NCBI RefSeq assembly: GCF_012641335.1
Contig: NZ_JABAID010000015.1
Span: 1-64,000 of the forward strand
Origin: Novosphingobium sp. ERN07
GTDB taxonomy: Bacteria > Pseudomonadota > Alphaproteobacteria > Sphingomonadales > Sphingomonadaceae
Direction of reading: 5' to 3'
DNA: 64,000 nt
Shown: one piece after another, positions 1 through 9,236 of the stretch
Layout: each line of letters starts with the position of its first letter
How positions within the stretch are numbered: position 1 is the stretch's first letter
Notes under the pieces: model-generated
The model's input: the letters and a program-made list of their open reading frames with translations, nothing else
Databases searched by the model: none
What the model was told of the DNA's origin: nothing
Position numbers and translations under genes: made by a program

Positions 1-111
1 GAAAACAGGCTGCGTGGGTGCATCAAACCTCTCCGTCCAATGCCCCGAATGAATCACAGCAAAGACCTCAACGCGAGGAGTTTTTGCGGGTGTCCAGCTG
101 CTGCGATCCAT
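1..111 (-). CDS. N-terminal fragment of an unidentified protein (cut by window edge)
   Basis: A reading frame opens at an ATG at 109-111 and stays open for 37 codons to the window edge. The visible protein starts MDRSSWTPAKTPRVEVF and continues with a Trp/His-containing stretch (HSGHWTERF). I do not recognise the family. The upstream sequence has only a weak purine-rich patch (AAAGAAG) as a ribosome-binding site. The fragment is too short to test by codon bias, and a 39-codon ORF on the other strand (49-168) overlaps it, so this is only a candidate. Confidence 0.35.
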   Translation of the reverse strand, partial: MDRSSWTPAKTPRVEVFAVIHSGHWTERFDAPTQPVF

Positions 112-420
112 AAGAGATCGTCTTCTTTGGATTTCCCCGTTCTGCCACTGAAAGGCAGTAAATTCTAAGTCCAATTGCTCTTGTCATGCCTAAGCCCGCC
201 AAAATCATTTATAGGTCAGTGACATATAGCTGTGTCATTGTCCATCGCCGGTCACCTCGATTTGGCCCAAGCCAATCTCGAAACGTACGTCGTACTGGGT
301 TCCAGCTTGCGGCAAGAACTCAATCGGCCTGTCGAACATTGTAGCGACCGTTTCGCTGGAGCGCGAGGGTGGCAGCCGTTGCATTTTTGCTTTTCTTGTT
401 TGGGTTGTGCGTGGTGCGCG

Positions 421-520
421 CGGTCCGACCCCTCCATCACCTTCGGTGGTCCCGCTCCCCGTTCCGGGGAGGAGCTTTTGTAACAGGCCCTCCCCCGGCC
501 CCTCCCGCTTGAGGGAGGGG
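421..520. repeat. Cluster of small GC-rich hairpins, REP-like intergenic repeat
   Basis: Several short perfect inverted repeats lie side by side: CACC-TTC-GGTG (438-448), CTCCCCG-TTC-CGGGGAG (455-471), and a CCTCCC/GGGAGG pair around 490-520. Such palindromic clusters are commonly dispersed between genes in sphingomonad genomes (general knowledge). I see no second full copy in this window, so the repeat status is an inference. Confidence 0.4.
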
Positions 521-530
521 AGGCTAAAGA

Positions 531-560
531 GAAAGGGCGGCCCTTTCGAGCCGCCCTTTC
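531..560 (-). terminator. Intrinsic terminator of typA
   Basis: Perfect 11-bp stem (531-541 with 550-560, GAAAGGGCGGC and its complement) and an 8-nt loop, just beyond the typA stop codon. Confidence 0.7.
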
Positions 561-568
561 GTTTTTCC

Positions 569-2395
<1,827 letters not shown>

Positions 2396-2466
2396 GAAAA
2401 CGGGCTTTCGGTTTGGAATCGGGTGGGAGATCGGGACAAGCACAGGCCCGCTCCGGTATCGGCGCG

Positions 2467-2495
2467 CGCATAGAGGAGATTGTGCGTTGCGGCAA
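2467..2495 (-). promoter_or_regulatory. Candidate sigma70 promoter of typA
   Basis: On the minus strand TTGCCG (2490-2495) is followed after 17 nt by TATGCG (2467-2472), about 70 nt upstream of the typA start. The -35 element falls inside the first copy of a 32-bp tandem repeat. Matches are only partial, so this is a prediction. Confidence 0.35.
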
Positions 2496-2545
2496 GCACG
2501 CTGAGTCAGAAGGGTGCGTTGCGGCAAGCACGCTAAGTCAGAAGG
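2482..2545. repeat. 32-bp tandem duplication upstream of typA
   Basis: Two directly adjacent copies (2482-2513 and 2514-2545) of a 32-bp unit beginning GTGCGTTGCGGCAAGCACGC. They differ at one base (CTGAGTCA against CTAAGTCA). The duplication lies in the leader between typA and the divergent TonB-dependent receptor gene. Confidence 0.85.
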
Positions 2546-2748
2546 GCGCAACCGGTTGCGAGTGTGACCGGATTGCAACAGTGCATGGAAATGCATGATG
2601 AAGGCACAGTATCGGGGCGGACCACGATTGTTAGCGCGGATGCAGGTGTTTATCACTGTGCATGGGAAACAAGGATGACCTGCGGCTGCCCACGGGCGGC
2701 CTCTAACACGGCATAAACAGCCGGAATGATTTAAGGAATTTTGCAGCG

Positions 2749-5433
2749 ATGACATTCGAACTTGGCCGCCGCAGTGGCCGCACCGCGCTTCTCGCTGGGG
2801 CTTGCGGGCTGGCACTCGCTTTCTCGGCAAGCGCGCAGGCGCAGGACGCCGAAGCAGGCGAAATGGCCCAGCCGGCAACCGACATGCCCGAAGCGGTGGC
2901 GAGCGGGAACGAGATCATCGTTACGGCTACCAAGCGCGCGCAGACGCTGCAGGACGTGCCGGTGGCGGTGTCGGTGACGACGGCCAAGACGCTGGAGCAG
3001 GCGCAGATTCGCGATCTGAAGGATCTGGTCAGCGTGGTGCCGTCGCTCCGCGTGACGCAGTTGCAATCGAGCGCGAACACCAATTTCATCATTCGCGGCT
3101 TCGGCAACGGGGCGAACAATGCTGGGATCGAGCCTTCGGTCGGCGTGTTTGTCGATGGCGTTTACCGCTCGCGCTCTGCCGCGCAAATCGGTGATTTCCC
3201 CGACGTTCAGCGCATCGAAGTGCTGCGCGGGCCGCAGTCCACGCTGTTCGGCAAGAACGCCAGCGTGGGCGTGATCTCGATCGTGACCGATGCGCCGAAG
3301 TTCGATTTCGGCGGCAATGTCGAAGCGAGCTATGGCAATTACGATGCGCTGGTGCTGAAAGGCGTGGTCACCGGCCCGGTGAGCGAGCAACTGGCGGTGA
3401 GCCTTGCGGGCGGGTTGAACAAGCGTGACGGCTATAACGAAGACCTTGGCACCGGCAACGCCACGAACGAGCGCGACCGTTGGTTTGTGCGCGGGCAGGC
3501 GCTGTGGGAGCCGAATTCGCAGATGCGGGTGCGCCTGATCGGCGATTATTCGAAGATCGACGAACTGTGCTGCGGTGTGGTCAACCTGCGGCCTTCGGAT
3601 GCCACGCTGGCGATCCGTGCGCTGGGCGGGCAGGTGAACGGGCCGAACGAGGTCTATGCCGACCGCACCTATTCGAACATCGATTCCACCAACGATATCA
3701 AGAACTGGGGTTTTTCGGGGCAGGTCGATTATGATCTCGGCCCGCTGACCTTTACCTCGATCAGCGCCTATCGCCGCACGGACGCGGCGACCAATCAGGA
3801 TTCGGACTTTTCCAGCGCCGACCTGATCGGGTTCAACGCACAGGATCAGGCGATCAAGACGTTCACGCAGGAACTGCGCGTCGCCACCAACATGGATGGC
3901 CCGCTGAACTTCCTGCTGGGCGGTTATTACTTCAACGAGAACATTCGCCAGACCAACCAGATCGGATGGGGCACGCAGGCGCGCGGTTATGCGGATTTCA
4001 TTATCCGTGGCCTCACGCAGAACACGCAGTCGCTCCCCAGCCTGGAAGCGACGATCAGCGGCTTGACCGGCACCAACTATAGTGGACAGTTCTTCGCTGC
4101 TGGGCAGAAGCTGGACGAACGCTATCGCCTGAAGAACGAGGCTTATTCGTTCTTCGGCCAGGCGGATTTCAAGCTCGGTGACAAGATCACCGTTACCGGT
4201 GGTGTGAACTATACCAAGGATACCAAGAACTTCGCTGCAGCGGCGGATTCGAGCGACGTTTTCGCCAATCTCGATCTGGTGCAGATCGGCGGCACGGCGC
4301 TGAGCCGCACGTTCATCTCGACCGCACTTGGCACGACCAATCCGGCCACGATTGCGGCATTCGCACAGGCCAATCCAGCCCAGTTCGCCGCCTTGCAGAC
4401 GCAAGCGGCAGGCTTTGCCGCGCTCAACGCCAACCTTTCGACCAGTGCGGCGGCGGCTGATGCCAACCCGCTGACGGTAGGTAACCCGTTGCTGGCATTG
4501 CAGCGGTTGCAGTTCCTGCCGCCGTTCCTTGCCGTGCCCAATGCGGTGGAGCCGGGGCGGACCAGCGACGACAAGTTCACCTATATCGTCCGCGTAGCTT
4601 ATGACCTGACCGACGACATCAACGTCTATGCCAGCTACGCGACCGGGTTCAAGGCAAGCTCGATCAACCTTTCGCGCGATAGCCGCCCATTCCCGGCAGA
4701 CCGCGCAGCACTGATCGCCAATCGCCTGACGGTGGTGAACCAGACCTACGGCAGCCGCTTTGCCGGGCCGGAAAGCTCCACCGTCTATGAAATCGGGCTG
4801 AAGGCAGATTGGGGCCTTGTGACCGCAAACCTTGCGGCGTTCGATCAGCGTATCAATGGCTTCCAGTCGAACACCTTCACGGGATCGGGCTTTGTGCTGG
4901 CCAATGCTGGCAAGCAATCGGTGCGCGGGCTGGAGTTTGAAGGCACGGTCAAGCCTGCAAAAGGCCTGCAGCTCAATGTCGGGATGACCTACCTCGATCC
5001 GAAGTATGACAGCTTCGTGCTTTCGGCGGTCGGCGATCTTTCCAAAACGCGCCCGGCGGGCATTCCTGCCATCTCGTCGACCTTCGGCGCATCCTATGAC
5101 CACGAGTTCAACAGCGGCCACCACCTGATCCTGCGCGGCGATTTCCATTATGAATCGCCGGTGCAGATCGCGGAGGGGCTGCCTGGCTTCCTCGACGGCG
5201 GAACGCAGGTGGCGATTGCCGCAGCACGGCCCTATCGCCGCGAAGTCAACGAGTTGAACGCCTCGCTCAGCTGGGTCATGCCGATGGGGCTGGAACTGAC
5301 CGTGTGGGGCCGTAACCTGACGGATGCGCGCTATCTGCTGTCAATCTTCGATACGCCTGCGCAGCCGGGTTCGATCTCTGGCTACACCAGCCAGCCCCGC
5401 ACTTATGGCGTGGCCGCGCGCTACCGGTTCTGA
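2749..5433 (+). CDS. TonB-dependent receptor
   Basis: Outer-membrane active transporter, 894 residues, in the usual range for the sphingomonad OAR-like receptors. A signal peptide (about residues 1-33, ending SASAQAQ) is followed by the plug, which begins EIIVTATKRAQTLQDVPVAV near residue 53. The plug keeps the IEVLRGPQSTLFGKNASVG motif. The barrel ends in a C-terminal aromatic residue (YGVAARYRF), as expected for insertion by BAM. It is monocistronic and divergent from typA; no linked regulator or enzyme shows what is transported. The ligand is unknown. Confidence 0.93.
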   Translation: MTFELGRRSGRTALLAGACGLALAFSASAQAQDAEAGEMAQPATDMPEAVASGNEIIVTATKRAQTLQDVPVAVSVTTAKTLEQAQIRDLKDLVSVVPSLRVTQLQSSANTNFIIRGFGNGANNAGIEPSVGVFVDGVYRSRSAAQIGDFPDVQRIEVLRGPQSTLFGKNASVGVISIVTDAPKFDFGGNVEASYGNYDALVLKGVVTGPVSEQLAVSLAGGLNKRDGYNEDLGTGNATNERDRWFVRGQALWEPNSQMRVRLIGDYSKIDELCCGVVNLRPSDATLAIRALGGQVNGPNEVYADRTYSNIDSTNDIKNWGFSGQVDYDLGPLTFTSISAYRRTDAATNQDSDFSSADLIGFNAQDQAIKTFTQELRVATNMDGPLNFLLGGYYFNENIRQTNQIGWGTQARGYADFIIRGLTQNTQSLPSLEATISGLTGTNYSGQFFAAGQKLDERYRLKNEAYSFFGQADFKLGDKITVTGGVNYTKDTKNFAAAADSSDVFANLDLVQIGGTALSRTFISTALGTTNPATIAAFAQANPAQFAALQTQAAGFAALNANLSTSAAAADANPLTVGNPLLALQRLQFLPPFLAVPNAVEPGRTSDDKFTYIVRVAYDLTDDINVYASYATGFKASSINLSRDSRPFPADRAALIANRLTVVNQTYGSRFAGPESSTVYEIGLKADWGLVTANLAAFDQRINGFQSNTFTGSGFVLANAGKQSVRGLEFEGTVKPAKGLQLNVGMTYLDPKYDSFVLSAVGDLSKTRPAGIPAISSTFGASYDHEFNSGHHLILRGDFHYESPVQIAEGLPGFLDGGTQVAIAAARPYRREVNELNASLSWVMPMGLELTVWGRNLTDARYLLSIFDTPAQPGSISGYTSQPRTYGVAARYRF

Positions 5434-5457
5434 CCTGGGATAAGGTTGGGGAGACGG

Positions 5458-5481
5458 GAAGGGGGCCGCGAGGCTCCCTTC
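5458..5481. terminator. Hairpin between convergent TonB receptor and L,D-transpeptidase genes
   Basis: Stem of 10 bp with one G-T wobble (5458-5467 with 5472-5481), loop GCGA. It lies between the two stop codons and could serve both strands. No strong T-run is present. Confidence 0.5.
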
Positions 5482-5487
5482 TTGGTT

Positions 5488-6201
5488 TCAGCGTACCACG
5501 TCTGCCAAGGGGCGCGCATGAAGCGCCGGGAAGGCTGCTTCAAGGGACTTTGTATCGGGCAGGATATAGACGTAGCCGCCCTTCTTGCCGAACATGGGGG
5601 CGATCTTGCCGTTGTAGATCGCCTTGGGCACGTTGATGCAGCCGAAAGTCACGCGGTTGTCGTCTATTGCGGGCGACAACATGCGCTTCGTGCGGTTTTC
5701 CTTGTTACCCGCCGGAATGGTGTGGATGGCGACGGAAGTGGCGTAATCCACCCATAGCACCTTAGTGTTTCCGGCGGCTTTGCCGAATTTCGCGAGAAAG
5801 CGGCCTGCGGGCGTTGTCTTCTCAGCCGGGCCGATTTCGGAAAGGCTTTTGGAGCCGACGCCCGGCGTTGCCTCGTCGCCTTCGGCAATACCGATCAGCA
5901 CCGGGCCGCTGGCAACTGGCTTTCCGCCAGCATCATAGACAAGGATCATCGCGGCACGCTTGTCGATCACGATATAGGGCAGGGCTTGATTATCGCCGCT
6001 GTCGGCAACCCAATCGGTCACACGCTGGGCGGCAATGCTGAGCGGCGGAAGTTCGAAAGGCTTGGCGGGGGCGGCCTGCTTGCGTGAGACGCTTTTCTTT
6101 TTCGCTGAGGCTGATTGGGTGGGAGCGGCAAAGGCAGTTTCAGCAACGGGCGGTGAAAACAACAAGGCCAGCCCGGTTAATACGCCCAATACTTTCGCCA
6201 T
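5488..6201 (-). CDS. L,D-transpeptidase (YkuD domain) family protein
   Basis: Periplasmic peptidoglycan cross-linking or peptidoglycan-modifying enzyme, 237 residues. Residues 1-25 form a signal peptide (ending ETAFA). A basic low-complexity linker follows, then a YkuD-like domain with the conserved His (VAIHTIP) and the catalytic Cys in NRVTFGCINVP. In most family members the Cys motif is S/T-HGC; here it reads FGC, so the residue before Gly is not His. No clear Shine-Dalgarno precedes the start. The call rests on the His/Gly-Cys arrangement and the spacing between them. Confidence 0.8.
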   Translation of the reverse strand: MAKVLGVLTGLALLFSPPVAETAFAAPTQSASAKKKSVSRKQAAPAKPFELPPLSIAAQRVTDWVADSGDNQALPYIVIDKRAAMILVYDAGGKPVASGPVLIGIAEGDEATPGVGSKSLSEIGPAEKTTPAGRFLAKFGKAAGNTKVLWVDYATSVAIHTIPAGNKENRTKRMLSPAIDDNRVTFGCINVPKAIYNGKIAPMFGKKGGYVYILPDTKSLEAAFPALHARPLADVVR

Positions 6202-6314
6202 GTGTCTTTTAGCTCAATCTTTTTGAGGAACCGGACGGGCAACAGCGGCCCTGCGGAATTGGCCATGCTGCTGCCCGCCCGGCGGGGGAAACTACGTCAG
6301 TATGCTAGTGTGCC

Positions 6315-6623
6315 TCAGTTGCGAGCGCGCTTTTGCGGCTGCTGCTGCATCTGCATCATGCGCTGGTCCATGCTGTCCACACGACCGGTAAGCTGGTCGA
6401 TACGCTGGGTGTTGGTCTGCGACTGGGCATTGGCAGCCTGAGCCTCGCCGCGTGCTGCCTGTGCAACGCCGTCAGTTGCCTGCAAGCGGCCTTCCACCCC
6501 GTCGATGCGCTGGTTTACCGTAGCGATCTGTTCGTTGACATAGCCCTTGGTGGCGCAGCCACCCAGCCCAAGCGAACCGGCCATGATGGCAACCGCAGGG
6601 ATGATCTTGAGAGACGGCATCAT
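6315..6623 (-). CDS. Small coiled-coil outer-membrane lipoprotein
   Basis: A 102-residue protein with a lipoprotein signal peptide ending in the lipobox LGGC (Cys near residue 23). A heptad-like helical region follows, rich in Gln/Ala/Asp (VNQRIDGVEGRLQ ... RIDQLTGRVDSMDQRM), with a basic tail KRARN. This resembles Lpp-like or envelope-spacer lipoproteins, but I cannot assign a named family. The start is the first of two adjacent ATGs because AAGGAG (6632-6637) lies 8 nt upstream. Longer in-frame versions have no ribosome-binding site. The next gene upstream on the same strand is infC, but its terminator separates them. Confidence 0.8.
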   Translation of the reverse strand: MMPSLKIIPAVAIMAGSLGLGGCATKGYVNEQIATVNQRIDGVEGRLQATDGVAQAARGEAQAANAQSQTNTQRIDQLTGRVDSMDQRMMQMQQQPQKRARN

Positions 6624-6810
6624 ATATATTGCTCCTTGTTTGGTTTTTTGGCGAACCGCGGCGGCAACGCGCGGTTGCGAAAAAAGGGCATGGCTGAATC
6701 GCCGGAGCGTGCGGGGATGTGGCTGAATTGATTGGTGGCCGGGGCAGGACATTGCCCCGCAAGACAGGGCGTTGCGCAGCAGCGACGCAAGGAGTAGGCG
6801 CAAGCCAAAC

Positions 6811-6839
6811 GAAAAGGGCGCGCCTTGCGGCACGCCCTT
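6811..6839 (-). terminator. Intrinsic terminator of infC
   Basis: An 11-position stem with one mismatch (6814-6824 with 6829-6839), loop TTGC, followed on the minus strand by a TTTTCG tract. It lies directly after the infC stop. Confidence 0.7.
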
Positions 6840-6864
6840 CAGGCCTTCTGCAATGTTCCCGCGC

Positions 6865-7407
6865 TTACTTCGGCGCGAGGACCATCAGCATCTGGCGACC
6901 TTCCATGCGGGGGAAGGCTTCGACCTTGGCGATTTCCGCCACGTCGTCCTGCACCTTGCGCAGCAGGTTCATGCCGAGCTGCTGGTGCGAAAGTTCGCGG
7001 CCACGGAAACGCAGGGTGATCTTGACCTTGTCACCTTCACCGATGAACTTCGTGACGTTACGCATCTTCGTGTCGTAATCGTGGTCATCGATGTTCGGAC
7101 GCATCTTGATCTCCTTGATCTCCTGCGTCTTCTGGCTCTTGCGGGCAAGATTTGCCTTCTTCTGCGCCTCGTACCGGAACTTGCCGACATCGAGGAACTT
7201 GCAGACCGGCGGGTCAGCGTTGGGTGAAACCTCAACGAGATCCAGGCCGACTTCGGCAGCCTGTTCGATTGCTTCGCGGGTGTACATCACACCCAGGTTC
7301 TCACCATCACCGTCGATCACGCGCACCTTGGGCACGTTGATCATATGGTTGAAGCGAGGCCCGCTCTTGACGGGGGGCGCCATCATGCGCCGCGGTGGGG
7401 GAGCTAT
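6865..7407 (-). CDS. infC: Translation initiation factor IF-3, apparently with an ATA start codon
   Basis: IF-3 binds the 30S subunit and checks start-codon pairing. The product has the N-terminal domain ([19 protein letters not shown]), the lysine-rich linker and the C-terminal domain ([17 protein letters not shown]). The first ATG in frame (7386) has no Shine-Dalgarno. Seven codons upstream is ATA (7405-7407), preceded by AGGAG (7416-7420) at 8 nt, giving an N-terminus [start][15 protein letters not shown] and 180 residues. IF-3 genes are known for rare start codons that allow self-repression, so the ATA start is preferred; the ATG gives 173 residues. Confidence 0.93.
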   Translation of the reverse strand: MAPPPRRMMAPPVKSGPRFNHMINVPKVRVIDGDGENLGVMYTREAIEQAAEVGLDLVEVSPNADPPVCKFLDVGKFRYEAQKKANLARKSQKTQEIKEIKMRPNIDDHDYDTKMRNVTKFIGEGDKVKITLRFRGRELSHQQLGMNLLRKVQDDVAEIAKVEAFPRMEGRQMLMVLAPK

Positions 7408-7566
7408 AGTGCTTTCTCCTGCAGTTTGCCCAAATATACGATTGGCGCGCTCATATCACAATGTGCGGCCTTTGAAAGGCCCGGTTTGCATGAAGTTCCC
7501 GGCAATCACCGATTGGTGTTCGCGTGTTGCACGGAATCCCGGATGAGGCCGCATTTCAGAGCTTGG

Positions 7567-8241
7567 TCAGACGGGCTGACGCCAAAGCGCGAAGCGCGCC
7601 AGCTTTGCACCTGCCGGGACGATAGCATCGATGGCGCGGGCAGGCTGCAATGCGGCAAGGATAGCCGGATCGCCAGCATCCATACCCCCGGTTAACGCGC
7701 CAAAAGCTGGGAGAATCAGGCGGTTCTCGCTCGCCACAGCGCAAGGACGGGCGATGCTGCGGCCCCGGATCGATACGCGCAGCTTGGGGTGAAAGTGGCC
7801 GGAAACTTCCGCCTCTGCGCTGCCCTTGCGGGCGATGTGGCGCAGCTTTATGCCGCGCACATCAAGTTCATCGACCAGCGTCCCGCCCGGTGCTGCAGCG
7901 TCTTCATCGTGGTTGCCGGTGATCCAAACCCAGTCTGTTGTGCGCGTCAGGGCATCGAGCATTCCGGCTGCGTGCGGCTCCATCCGGGCTACGGCTGCGG
8001 CATCATGAAACGAATCACCAAGGCAGAACACCCGGCGCGCCCCAGTGTGGCGCAAGGCATCCGCCAGCCGCTCCAGTGTGGCGCGGCTGTCATAAGGCGG
8101 GAGCATCTGGCCGTGCCGGGCAAAGAAGCTGGCCTTCTCAAGGTGCAGGTCCGCCACCAGCAGCGCGTTTTCTTCAGCCCAGAACACTGCGCGTGACGGA
8201 CCGAGCCGGAACTCCTGTGATGCGAACGAAAAGGGAACCAT
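7567..8241 (-). CDS. pdeM: Ligase-associated DNA damage response endonuclease PdeM (metallophosphoesterase)
   Basis: A 224-residue calcineurin-like phosphoesterase. Metal-binding motifs appear in order: DLHLEK (D-x-H, about residue 32), GDSFHD, GNHDE and GHFHPKL. The size and motif wording match PdeM, which usually sits with a DNA ligase, exonuclease and Lhr helicase; none of these is adjacent here, so the partner genes must be elsewhere. The start MVPFSFASQ (8241) is chosen because AAGGGGAAG precedes it; the longer version reads into hemF. It is divergent from hemF with only 43 bp between the starts. Confidence 0.85.
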   Translation of the reverse strand: MVPFSFASQEFRLGPSRAVFWAEENALLVADLHLEKASFFARHGQMLPPYDSRATLERLADALRHTGARRVFCLGDSFHDAAAVARMEPHAAGMLDALTRTTDWVWITGNHDEDAAAPGGTLVDELDVRGIKLRHIARKGSAEAEVSGHFHPKLRVSIRGRSIARPCAVASENRLILPAFGALTGGMDAGDPAILAALQPARAIDAIVPAGAKLARFALWRQPV

Positions 8242-8284
8242 ACTTCCCCTTGCCGTATACGGATTGTCTTGGCAAGGGCCGGGC

Positions 8285-9148
8285 ATGAGCAACTGGACCG
8301 ATCACACCGCCCGCGCCCGCACATGGTTCGAAACCTTGCGTGACCGGATCTGCGCCGAATTCGAAGCTATAGAGCGTGAGGCGGGGTCTGATGCGTCATT
8401 CACGTACACGCCGTGGAACCGCGAGCACGAAGGCGAAGCCGTGGCGAATGGCGGTGGCGGCGTTCAGGGCCTGATGAAAGGCAAAGTGTTCGAAAAGGTC
8501 GGCGTGAACGTTTCGACCGTGCACGGCGAATTTTCGAAAGAGTTTGCCGGCACGATCAATGGGGCCAGCGCCGATGCACCGGGCTTTACCGCCACCGGTA
8601 TCAGCCTTGTGGCGCACATGGCCAACCCGCATGTGCCCGCCGTCCACATGAACACCCGCTTCCTGACCACCAGCAAGGCATGGTTCGGGGGCGGCGGCGA
8701 TCTTAACCCGCCGATCCCTTATGACGAGGATACGGTGGAGTTCCACGCGACCTACAAGGCCGCTTGTGATCGACACGATGCGGAATACTACCCCAAGTTC
8801 AAGAAGTGGGCGGACGACTACTTCTGGATCCCCCACCGCAAGGTTCATCGCGGCGTGGGCGGCATTTTCTATGATCACCTGGAATGCGCAGATGATGCGG
8901 CGTTTGACGCCAACTTTGCCTTCACCCGCGATGTGGGCGAGGCGTTTCTGGCAGTGTTCCCCACGCTCGTTCGCCGCCGCATGGGCATGGCGTTCAACGA
9001 TGCCGAGAAGCTGCGCCAACTCGAATATCGCGGGCGCTATGCCGAATTCAATCTGGTGTGGGACCGGGGCACGCTGTTCGGCCTCAAGACCGGTGGCAAC
9101 ATCGACGCCATCCTGATGAGCCTGCCACCGCAAGCCGTGTGGATCTGA
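8285..9148 (+). CDS. hemF: Oxygen-dependent coproporphyrinogen-III oxidase
   Basis: Converts coproporphyrinogen III to protoporphyrinogen IX by two oxidative decarboxylations using O2. The 287-residue length is normal. Family signatures are visible: FTYTPWNREHEGEAVANGGG, SLVAHMANPHVPAVHMNTRF, WFGGGGDLNP, and the C-terminal RYAEFNLVWDRGT. The start MSNWTDHT at 8285 is preferred over an upstream in-frame ATG at 8264 because AAGGG lies at a suitable distance. A micro-aerobic counterpart (hemN) is not in the window, although the FNR/cbb3 region suggests low-oxygen growth. Confidence 0.96.
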   Translation: MSNWTDHTARARTWFETLRDRICAEFEAIEREAGSDASFTYTPWNREHEGEAVANGGGGVQGLMKGKVFEKVGVNVSTVHGEFSKEFAGTINGASADAPGFTATGISLVAHMANPHVPAVHMNTRFLTTSKAWFGGGGDLNPPIPYDEDTVEFHATYKAACDRHDAEYYPKFKKWADDYFWIPHRKVHRGVGGIFYDHLECADDAAFDANFAFTRDVGEAFLAVFPTLVRRRMGMAFNDAEKLRQLEYRGRYAEFNLVWDRGTLFGLKTGGNIDAILMSLPPQAVWI

Positions 9149-9189
9149 CGCTTCCCAATTGATCAAGCAAATCTATTGCAATTGCGAGG

Positions 9190-9209
9190 CTTTCCCTCTT
9201 GCGGGAAAG
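9190..9209 (+). terminator. Short hairpin after hemF
   Basis: A perfect 7-bp stem CTTTCCC/GGGAAAG (9190-9196 with 9203-9209) lies between hemF and rsh. There is no T-run, so termination is uncertain. Confidence 0.3.
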
Positions 9210-9236
9210 GGCTGCTTGCCGCCATCTAGGGCATAG

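Larger units (their letters stand above)
112..568. other. Intergenic stretch without a convincing gene
   Basis: I see no credible coding region here. A short inverted repeat TGACA/TGTCA sits at 220-237. From about 421 to 530 lies a run of small GC-rich hairpins annotated separately, ending in the typA terminator. Short ORFs in this span have no ribosome-binding site and unlikely composition. Confidence 0.6.

Noticed and set aside
220..237. TGACA/TGTCA inverted repeat as an operator
   Set aside because: Only 5-bp arms and no gene starting next to it.
232..483. 83-codon frame near the left edge
   Set aside because: It overlaps the hairpin repeat cluster and has no ribosome-binding site or plausible protein pattern.
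2731..5148. 805-codon frame opposite the first TonB receptor
   Set aside because: Antisense shadow of a gene with clear domains; no ribosome-binding site and no recognised motifs.
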